DNA from: Xiphophorus maculatus
Taxonomy: Eukaryota; Chordata; Actinopteri; Cyprinodontiformes; Poeciliidae
Direction of reading: 5' to 3'
Length of the DNA: 64,000 bases
Assembly (NCBI RefSeq): GCF_002775205.1
Contig: NC_036456.1
Span: 23,635,968-23,699,967 of the forward strand
Within the stretch, counting starts at the first letter, position 1, and each line of letters begins with the position of its first letter. The position numbers were made by a program, and so were the translations under genes. Shown here piece after piece: positions 54,595 through 64,000 of the stretch. The notes under the pieces are model-generated. The model saw nothing but the letters and a program-made list of their open reading frames with translations, was not told where the DNA came from and made no database searches.

Positions 54595-57500
54595 CTATAA
54601 AACATCAGCCCTGATGTGGATTTCTTCATCATCTTCATCCTCACAGCTCCTGCAGCAGAATAAAAACATTTAGAGACTCTTCATCACATCAGTTGCACAG
54701 ACAGACCTGCTTGTTTCTTACACATATTTATGGAGGCTCTTCTGATTCATCATGTGCTCCCTGAAGATGGCGATTGCTTTATGGACGTCCATTTCATCCT
54801 GGTACTCCTCCACCACCGCTTTGAATCTGCCAAATGCAGATTAAACAACAAAGTATAAACTTTTTTTATAGTTTCTAGAAGGAATTTGTCCAGAGAACCA
54901 ACAAGTCCTTTGGATTTGGTGTCTACCAACTTTGTACGTCTACAGACAGAAATATTTGTCAGTCGTATTGGACGGGGAGGATTTGTAATCATCAGTTTAG
55001 AATTTTGCTACAGGTTCTTTATTAGATCTTAGTTTTTGTATTTGACTAGGCCATTTAAACACTTGAATATATTTGATATAAACCAGGGGTTATCAAAGTT
55101 TTGGAAAGTTTGATGGTTCATTTGTACGTTTCATTGATGTTGTGGGATTTACCTGCTATAGTTTGGCGTCATCTACATTGATAAAAGTATAAACAACTTC
55201 CTGTTGTGATCAGAGTTCATTTAGCCTCCTGTCATAAAAATACTGGTGTTTGGTCATCAAACATCATTAGCTAGCACCTCTTAGCAGACCAAACCAGCTG
55301 CTTTTCCATTACAAATGTACTTCATTAAAGTAGAAAAAAAAACACAATTTTGCAATTTAGCGGCATTTCCATTAAATAAGAAATCACACATGAATAAGTT
55401 TATTCATGTGAGAAGTTATTAAAAATCAAGCCGCAGCATCATCTTCCAACTACTTCCTGTTGTCCTCTTCTTTGTGGTTTCTGCCAGTAGCAACATCCAG
55501 TTGTTAATCATACAACTCGTGTGATGTGTGATTTCCTTAAGCAGATTTGTTTTCAAAATATCAAATTGTGCAATCATATGGTCAATAGAAATGTTTACTG
55601 TGGCAGTGAAGCATCTTCAGATCCAGCCCATATAAATCCAAACTTTAAATAATCATGGTCTCACTTTAGTTACTAAAAGTCTATCCAGTTTGTGTCTGGT
55701 AGAGGCTTGGTGAAGTTGGCTAAATGTTTGAAGTTTCTGGTTAATTTCAGGTCCAAACGTAGTTGGACTGATTACGCTGAAGCAGTTCACACCTACCTCT
55801 TAACCCAGACAAAGTCCACGTTCTCCCTCCTCCACATCTGGTAGAAACTGTTCTTTTTCAGGCTCGGAACCTGTGACCCGAGTTCCTGATGCAGCTTCTG
55901 AGCCACAAAGTCCTGCAGGCAGGCCCGGGCCGACAAAGCCAGGAGCCAGTACACCGGGTCGTCCAGAACCACCCGGTGGAAAGACTGCAGGGACCACTGG
56001 AGCCACTGTGGGGCCGGGGAGGAAAGATGGAGGCTCTGCAGGAGGAAGAATGAAGGTTAACCAAAATTCATCTTTTCATTCTGAATGCAGTTTGGAGTCA
56101 TTAGCAGAGACATTGGTGGTAATTTATCTGTAATCTGTTCTGGTCACCTGCTTTCCTGTCCCGTATCGTCTGAATGTGTCCAGCAGCAGCGACCTAATTT
56201 TACTGTGTTCATGGAGACGCCCAACCAGAACCTGCCCAATGAAACAAGAGGAAAAAACATGACTGAGCTGCTTCAGACGATGATTTTTATTCAGTCTCTT
56301 ATTTAATGGAAACACCACCATTGAAAATTTGTGGTTTTTCAAAACAAAACTGACAAAAGTTTTGTGGACATTTGTAACAGAAACGCAGCTACAGATAAAG
56401 ACGCTGTCCACCGTGACAGTGTCTTTATCGCCTTTTCCATATGAATGTAAGAAAGTAAATGTTCAAATGATTCGACTGAGTAAAACATGAAAAAATTCAA
56501 GGACAAAATTAGCAAATATTTTTTAAAAGGTGGTAACTCCCTCTTTCAGAAGACACTTTGAAACCAGGTTGTGCTAACTGCTCTGTGGGTTCGTGGAGCT
56601 TTTTGTCTGCTGGTCGCCATGGCAACGGGTCTGTTAAATTAAGCTATAACTTATATGGTTCGCATAGGAAATAAGGGCGCTGCGACCAGTTTTGTGACAG
56701 ATTACTGCTCATGCCGTATTGGGACATCGTCGCTAGCTGTAGCGGCTAACAGGCGAAGTTCAATCCAGTGATATACATCAGTGGCTGTACCATTTAGTGG
56801 AAATGAGGCTCAATAAGTGTACGATGGTATAACAGTGGTGACCTCTGACCTCAAGTGTGCTTCTGACTCTGAGCAGGTAAGTCTCCTCCTGCTGCATGAA
56901 TGTGTTGTAGCAGCGTTCCGTCAGATTGCCAGACCTCAGGCCTCTGAGCAGCGAGGATGAGAAGAAAATCTCCTTGGCTTGAGTGGAGCTGGAGTCCCAG
57001 ACGACGTCGAACAGAAGCACCCCGGGGACGAGCCCTGGGCAAGAAGAGACGCAGACTGAGGGGCAATTTACAGGCTGGAGCGATACGCACTGCAATGTCC
57101 AGATGAAGACTCTACTGATCACTGAGGGCGACTTAACATTCACCTAAAGCTGACCTGCTATCTGAACAGGTTAGGGTGGGTTTTGGGTGGATGGGTTTTA
57201 CAAAACATGTTGATCACATTTTTTGCCCAGATAATAAGAGTTTAATCTGATCATTTCTTCTATTTTTTGGTTTTAGGACAACCTCACCTGGTTGAAGCAG
57301 CTTGTTTCTGCTGAGGTCAGCGGAGGTAAACCTGAAAGTAAACAAACACAAAACTGAAAGACTAGAAGCTGTTAGCAACTCTCCACTGAATGATCACATA
57401 CAACTGCTGCTGCCATGAACTTTGTGTCCTCTCTGGGATTGTTTCTTGTTGCAGGTGTGCCTGGCCCAGTGTTTGTGCATTGGTCTGTGTCTCTTTCCAG

Positions 57501-59269
57501 TTTGAGTTTTTGACAGAATTACGCCTCCCACAAACTGCACTCAGTTTTACCTTTCCATAAAAAATACTCCTGACTCAGTTCTTAACTGTTCGCTGAGTCT
57601 CTGCGTTTAACCATTTATTCTCTCTTTGTTCTTTCCAACTGAAAGTAAACCAGGCCCAGTTCGTCTTGGTTTCTCAGAAAACCTCTGGTATAGAGACTCT
57701 CCGTTGAAGGAGCTGAAATGACTCCCAATGAGATCACTTCTCAACTTTGGCCTACCTCGGTGAAGTGGTGCAGATGTAGAACCGAAGTTCTCCACAGGGG
57801 GCGCTCTGCAGCTCTCCAGCTAGAAACAAAGACACATTAAGTGCTTTCAGTCCAATTTAACTTAAATATGGTTCACATGAGTTTCTAAATTTAATTTATA
57901 TTGGAACCATATAAATCTTAAAGTATTTGATAGGTCGCTCCAGCACTTTTCCTTCTTCCTTCCTCCATATCCACTCTTTGTTTGGTGCTAATGACATCAT
58001 TGGGGCTTTAAACTTACTAGTCTGTATACTACTTGTATGTACTAGTATATGGATTTTACACTTAGGCTGCTGGATGAAAAACTTTAGTTTTCTTCACTGT
58101 TTCACCAACCAGAACAGGCAAGTATTGGCACAATTTGGAGGCGTGTGCGCACTTCTAGATATAGGGAGCCCAGTTCAATCCTACCTGTGGAAGGGGCCAT
58201 TGTTTCTAGCCATGGCATCTACGGAGTATTCACCAGCACCACCTTATGGATATGGTGCATCTGGTGAACCGTTTTCTCCCTTTCGTTTTCAGAGGACACA
58301 TGTTGAAATTATTAGGAATTCACACAACCGCCCCAGAGGCATTTTGCTCCAGTTCGATGCAGAACTGGTCCGTCATGAGTGTTTGGAACAGCATTGTTCT
58401 TTAAAGATGTGCCTCAACCAAACCCGGTAACAACTATCAATAGTTTGATTTTAAATGTAGTGAAGTGTTAATCCAGCTTGGAAGGAGTTTTTGTTTTTAC
58501 TTGCATCTGATGGAATGAGACGTAATACATTAACAAGCTTTTAAAACAAGTGGGTAAATATGTTAAGACTTCTAACGCATCAGGTGTTAAAGGTAAACTG
58601 GTGAGATGTAATAGTAGCTGTTTGCTCTATAAATATTGCATTCATGCATTTTGTTTACTTTTGGGTATCATTTCCATGCAGAGTCCAAACTCTTTGGTCT
58701 TTTCGTCCATCTGGTTGGTCTGGTTGTTAAGCAGATAGTCGTCACTCCAAATCCTTGATCCATTCTGTCAGAGAGAGAAAAACAAAGATGGAGATAAGAG
58801 TACTGTTGAAATCAGGTGTAAAACACATAAATCTGACGCCTCTCCTCACCTGGTGTTTACCCAGCCACACAGGTGTGCTGGTGTTGGTCAGTTGGAGGAC
58901 AATTTGCCTTTCCTCCGGGTTGTGGAGCAACATGAGGTTCCCACCGGTCTCAGAGCATAAAGTCTAAGACCAGATACTCAGATTACACACAGGAGTGACA
59001 GAGTGGGACAGAGAAAGCAAACGTTGGCTCTTACTTACACTGGCACTGGTCCAAGAGCTCCACACGGGGAAGAAAGCAAAACATCTCCGTCCGAAGAGGA
59101 GCCACCCGGGTTGACACTGAGGGGAAACGCCCACTCCTGTAAATTACACAAATGTGAAAAACTCTCGCATTGGTGACACTTTTTACTGTTATAATAGAAA
59201 CAAGTCATTCGTACCTGAAGACGATGCAGAGAAGGACCAAAGCAGCAGATAAACTGACACGGTTAGCAT
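54595..59269 (-). CDS. Secreted C-type lectin-like protein with unrecognised C-terminal domain
   Basis: Eleven minus-strand exons: 59269-59215, 59136-59039, 58963-58850, 58764-58659, 57819-57756, 57331-57288, 57034-56850, 56231-56148, 56035-55797, 54826-54722, 54649-54595; 1149 nt, 382 aa, all GT-AG and phase-consistent. Residues 1-18 (MLTVSVYLLLWSFSASSS) form a signal peptide. Residues about 26-141 are a C-type lectin-like fold with the six long-form cysteines (C26-C37, C54-C141, C118-C133 by family pairing) and the WLG core at 84-86. Neither EPN/QPD nor WND is present, so calcium-dependent sugar binding is unlikely. Sequons at N78, N90, N103 and N197 fit secretion. Residues 147-382 are predicted mostly helical, without a convincing membrane segment, and end in an acidic CEDEDDEE stretch; I recognise no family. 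I give no symbol. Confidence 0.82.
54827..55796 (-). other. Intron of the lectin-like gene, no other feature
   Basis: The intron between the exons at 56035-55797 and 54826-54722 is about 970 bp. No exon, RNA gene or clear repeat is seen. Confidence 0.5.
57820..58658 (-). other. Intron of the lectin-like gene carrying an unexplained plus-strand open frame
   Basis: The intron falls inside the lectin-domain coding region. A plus-strand open frame of 167 codons (57927-58430) crosses it. It shows no domain I recognise and no splice-consistent extension. It may be part of an old insertion. Confidence 0.4.
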
Positions 59270-59289
59270 CTTCCAGCTGTAACACACAG

Positions 59290-61480
59290 GCAGAAGGTTA
59301 AAGCCAATGGGAGCTGCAGTACGCAGCGTTCCTACAACCATTCATCCGTTCATTCATCCATAATCTACAGTTACCTCAACAAAGACCCTGACACTTTCCA
59401 CCAGGAGGGTCAGCCACAAAAGCACACAAACTGGTTGTTCACAAAGTGTTGCATCCAAGTACATTAATGATGGAAAGTTGAGTGGAAGGAGAGGGGTAGA
59501 ACAAGGAGAACCTTTCCAAACAGATCCAGAGAATCAAATTGTGTTTTATCCAAGGATCAACGCCTTTGACTGTCATTTTCCAATGAAAATTATTGATCTG
59601 GAAGACTGGAGGTGAAAACGATGAACTGTCTGCCTGCTGTGACTCAGGCAACAGAAAACATGGCATCTCACTTCCTCGTTCACACAAAGCCGGTGCATCT
59701 TTCAGCTTTTCATGCAAATCATTGGACATGCAACACATCTACTTTCTAACTGCCGCTCATTCAAATGTTAAGTTTCCTAATTTGGTTCTGATGGGCTGCT
59801 ATCAAGAGGAAGAGGAGACACCAGGGGCAACGATGAAGATGAGCTGCAGGACGGTCGCTGATACAGAAACTCGAGTTTCCTTCACAAGTCAGCAAAAACA
59901 GGCTGAGATTCTCAAGTTGAAAATCCACATTTTATTGTTTTTATGCAATATTCTTGTTTTCTTTATTTAGAAATGGATATACCATTTTGTGACTGGAATT
60001 AACTTTTCTATAAGAATACTTTCTGATCAAACATGATCTTTCTGCTGAAACATCAGTCAAAAAAAAACAAAAATGTAAAGGAAATGAAACATTAACTTCC
60101 CTGAATGTAAAATTCCTACATATTTTTTCCATTATTTATTATTAATTTAATCAGGAGGAAGAAAACAGAGTGGGGGCAAAACACAACCCATCAAATTTAT
60201 TTTAATGCATGCCCATATTTATACATACATTTATGAATTAAATTAATACTTAAATATTAAAAATTATAAATATATTTACACATTTAGTTATAAATCAAAT
60301 AAATGTGCTTCCCAATTTAAAACAATAATTTTTCAGCATATTTTGAAAGTCTCAATTTAGCATTTTATGCAGTAATTAGACAGTGGAAACTAATCAAACT
60401 TTATATCAATCATACATTAATTTACTTTTCTGCTTCCTGTGTTTAAAATACATACAATAATTAACAAGGCTGATCTGTCAGGACTTAAATGTTAATTCTA
60501 AAAGTAAAAGGTAAAAGGTCCGTCTTTGTTTAATGGAAACATGAAAAAGTTTCTTCATTCAACAGGAATATATCTGGATATTCAGTCAAAGATTTATGAA
60601 CAAACTACTTTTGTCCAATAACAGCCAAGTTAGTTTCTTATTAATTAATTTTTATTTTATCTTCGTCTCTCAGGAAGTCTGAATATGATTTGCGTGTTAA
60701 ACCTGATTTTCTGCTTGTTGTTGTTTTTTCTGCTCATCTCATTTTGTGAAACTGTCCTGACGCTGCAGAGCACAAAGACACCAGTAAGTCCAGAAGAACC
60801 AGTCTGAGTGATTCACTATGCAGACTGGTGGTGGCAGCCAGTTCAGACCAACTGGCTGCTGAATTAAAACAGTGATGAAGGTTTTCATGACAATGAAGCA
60901 ACAGAAAACATTCAGTTATTACCTGACTTATCTTCACCTTTCACAGATTTAAAGAATATGTTCATGTTTTAACCAAACAACTTCAATAAAATACATAAAC
61001 AAAAAAATAACAAATAAAAATATGTCAACCTTTTCCTAACACTGAAGACCAAAAACAGAACAAATACATTTAATCTACTGTAAAATATTTGCTGCAGAAT
61101 AAAATTATGATGAATTAATAAGTACTGGACTCACCTGAGCTCAGGTAGGGACTCCTCTTCGTTACAGGAAATTATAAGCAATGCAGAGAATCTTTAATAT
61201 GTTTGTGAGCAGAAGGAGGGGCCTTTGACTAGACTGCTCATCCTGTTTCCTGGAGCATTTTTTATGTACAGCTGAACAAAAACATTCCTGAGTAGGTGTG
61301 AGGTGCACAAGTAAAAAAAATGAAGGGAAGGGAAGTTTTTTAATTATTTTTTTTATCACGCTTAAAGTAAAGCTTCATGTCAAAGATGATCTGTGACGTT
61401 TTCTTGAACAGAACATGTTTATCACATTTTTATTTGCACAAAATTATTCTTAGGTCATGAAATATTAGTCGCACATGAAA
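59290..61480. other. Upstream flank of the lectin-like gene, AT-rich
   Basis: No gene is supported. The first 300 bases probably hold the lectin-like gene's promoter, with no clear TATA box. 60130-60330 is very AT-rich. Confidence 0.5.
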
Positions 61481-61489
61481 ATTAGCTGC

Positions 61490-61745
61490 AATCAAATGCA
61501 CAATTATACAACTGTACATCTCTGAAAAGCATTAGGGGAGCCTCCTGCACAACCAACAACAATACAGCACGAGGCCACTTGGTATGTCAACAACCAAACA
61601 CTTGTCTTTTCCAGCAGCCATTGTAGAGCGCATTGAGAGACTATACCAGCTGACCAAACACGCTGGAGTTCCCCTTAGGTTGCTAGGTAACAGGCAGAAT
61701 TCTGCTGGGGTTGCTAGGTAACAGGCAGAATTCTGCTGGGGTTGT
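61490..61745 (+). repeat. Dispersed repeat family R1, copy C, with an internal tandem duplication
   Basis: It contains GAAAAGCATTAGGGGAGCCT, CACAACCAACAAC, CTTTTCCAGCAGCC and GGTTGCTAGGTAACAGGCAG in the family order. The last block, ending GAATTCTGCTGGG, is present twice in tandem (from 61677). Confidence 0.75.
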
Positions 61746-64000
61746 TATTTTTTAAGCGCCTGTTTTTTAATTAATGCATAATAACCAGTTATTAATGATT
61801 TAGAAAGTCAGATGAATTAATAAACTACATATGAACTATTTAGTAGCTTTATTGTAAAGCGGTGCCAAATTATTTTCTTTTTCAAGCCAGTATGGATTGA
61901 TTTTAATTGATCAAACATTAGTTATTTGCCGATTGTGGCGATTAAATCGCTAAAAACATAAAAAACAATCATATGTCCAGTCCAGGACAGCCAATGTCTG
62001 CTAACCGGCTGCTTGGTTCTCTGTTGCTCCTCCACAGTGGAAAATATCTGTTCATTTGGCTCAACTTTTTCTTTTTTCTCTCTCTGAGTCTTAATCTCCA
62101 CCCTTTCTTTCTTTTTTGCATGTTGGTTAATGTGACCCACTCCTCTTTGTTCCTGCCTTTTTCATGTCTCCCCCTGTGTTTGCATAACATCAGCCTGACC
62201 CAGACTGATGTTTCACTGCCTGTTAAAAAAAGGCTGTGCAGTCGGCCTGATGCGCTTTATTAAATTGGGTTTAAAAATAAAATAAAACAAAACAAAAAAT
62301 TACACATTCCGACTAGCGGATGCTTCCCCAGCCTCCCGTTGGACGGATCTGCGCCTGAATCCATTCATCCGTCCAGAAAACGTTGTTTCTTTTCTCTCTG
62401 CTGTGTTTGGTTGCGCTGAAACGCTTCTCCATCACTGTTACGGCAGATAATCCACCGCCAGCTTTCTGCTCTGGAGCAAAATGAGCTCAGAAAGAAGATC
62501 AACAGAAACGTCCAGGAGATCCTGGAGGCAGCCGGCTGCAGCTGGCCAACATCCTGAAGATTATCCCGTAGAGATAAATCACCTAGAACTCGAAGAGTCA
62601 CATTTCTTCTGAAGAAACGCTCCACAGTCCACATTTTTAATCTTATGAGTGAGTTAAAGTTTATTTTTGTTTATAAAATCTTTACAAAGTGATTAGATGG
62701 TTATTTGCATCAACAAAATGATAAATTGAGTTATACACTGCAAAAACCACAATCAATAATTGTAATAATTTATCTATCAATTGCATTTCACTTATTTGTG
62801 CATCGGCTCAAAATTACTAAGTAAAATGTAATTATATTTTATCAGTAAAGTTAAAGATGAATAATGAACAGAAAATTAACTAAATTTGTCTCAAGGCAAA
62901 ACACTTAAGTTTCAGATCATGTTTCACATTGGTAATATGCAAATTTATTGCTTTGATTCTTTTCTAAACTTCATGATGTTTAGATAGACCAGCGTTCGGG
63001 TAGATTCTGCAGTTCTACTGGTTCTGGTTCTATGTGCCTGGCTCCAGCGGATCCTGTGAAATCCTGAAGTTCTCCTCTTTACTCCCAGATCGGATAAAAC
63101 CGTCAGTAGCAGAGCTGGAGGGGAAACGCGCTGCAAGGTGAGGAGGCTCCTGGGTCATGATACCGTCCTGCTGCTTCATCATCTTCATTTACAAGACATG
63201 TAAAAGTCTAATGTTTATTTTAATGCAACTTATTTCAAATTTCATTGTTTATTTTAAATGTAACTTAAAAAAAATACTGTTTACTTTAAATGTAACTTAT
63301 TTTAAATTGTATTTATTTTTTATTTAACTTATTTTAAAAATTATTCATCTATTTTAAATTTCATTGTGATATAACTAAATCAAAGACAAGCAGGATAACG
63401 TGAACAGAGACATAAAAAATAAATAAATTGTGTGCACAGAAGGAACAGAGTCCAGAGTCCTCTGGGTTTTGTTACAAAAATCCCTCTGATTCCCATATAG
63501 AGTCTCTGAATTAATTGGCCAGTTCTACTCTTACTCTGCTCTCTGTTGGTATAATTTCTAATTGCAGTAATTATGCAGGTTTAATGATGTCATCCAACCT
63601 CCTCCTTTGGGGCGGAGCTGTGCTGTTATGCTCCATGGTTTGGCCCATCGTATGTTTCTCCCACGGAGCGAGTCTCACTTCCTGTCAGGAGATGATTCCT
63701 GGACACATCCGCGCTCATCCCCTGGACCCGAAGCACAGCTTCATCACCTTACACACCTCATCATCCTCATACCTGCCTGGGCAGTTAATAACAGGTATCA
63801 AGTAACTCAGTTATTTAGAAGTTTGTTTTGAAAAGTAGTGTCGTGTGTTAACAGGAAAGCTAATAGGCAACATTGTCAAGCTAACAATGTTTACCTCAGA
63901 GTTTACCTAAAATTAATAATCTGCTAACATTAAACTGTTTCCAGTTAGCATAGCAATAAGACTGGAGCTATCAATAAACTGAGGCTAGCACAGTCCAGCT
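61746..64000. other. Right-edge region without a supportable gene
   Basis: AT-rich sequence. Two plus-strand pieces have exon-like borders: about 62450-62560 (acceptor TTACGGCAG, then IIHRQLSALEQNELRKKINR...) and about 63008-63138 (acceptor TCTGCAG, frame FYWFWFYVPGSSGSCEILKF..., donor AAG|GTGAGG). I cannot join them into a convincing gene or name a family. Confidence 0.3.

Noticed and set aside
62365-62634. 89-codon minus-strand frame starting MWTVERFFRRNVTL
   Set aside because: No homology recognised; the plus strand has better splice-like borders in the same place, so the strand is undecided and no gene is called.

Overview
This is a teleost fish genomic window, inferred from compact spliced genes, very close vertebrate homologues, AT-rich introns and fish-type non-autonomous transposons. 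I reconstructed five protein-coding loci by joining exons on splice signals and reading phase. Every complete model closes in frame.

The first three genes form a conserved vertebrate block. The 5' part of anapc10 (minus strand, 32-1435) runs off the left edge. It is head-to-head with abce1 (plus strand, CDS 4011-12237, 18 coding exons, 599 aa). abce1 is tail-to-tail with otud4 (minus strand, CDS 14471-29833, 21 exons, about 1243 aa). The order anapc10 - abce1 - otud4 - znf827 matches the human 4q31 neighbourhood, although I found no smad1 or mmaa coding exons between otud4 and the znf827-like gene. The jobs are cell-cycle ubiquitination (anapc10), ribosome recycling (abce1) and deubiquitination with RNA-linked regions (otud4).

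29.9-38.0 kb has no gene I can support; it holds AT-rich sequence, simple repeats and an orphan GC/CpG-rich island (33.5-34.05 kb). 38.07-50.65 kb holds a nine-exon, minus-strand znf827-like gene (678 aa). It keeps the repeated ASxLL helices and five C2H2 fingers but lacks the N-terminal finger block of mammalian ZNF827, and carries a degenerate GAKM-type repeat array.

54.6-59.3 kb holds an eleven-exon, minus-strand gene for a predicted secreted 382 aa protein: signal peptide, a C-type lectin-like domain with all six long-form cysteines but no classical sugar-binding motifs, and a C-terminal region of about 235 residues that I do not recognise. This is the best candidate for something undescribed. 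59.3-64 kb is repeat-rich, with only doubtful exon-like pieces.

Introns and spacers carry an intact hAT-type MITE with 8 bp target duplications, a 787 bp TA-flanked MITE with perfect terminal inverted repeats, a three-copy dispersed repeat (one copy split by a nested insertion), a decayed Tc1/mariner copy, LINE tails and a tRNA-Asp-like gene.
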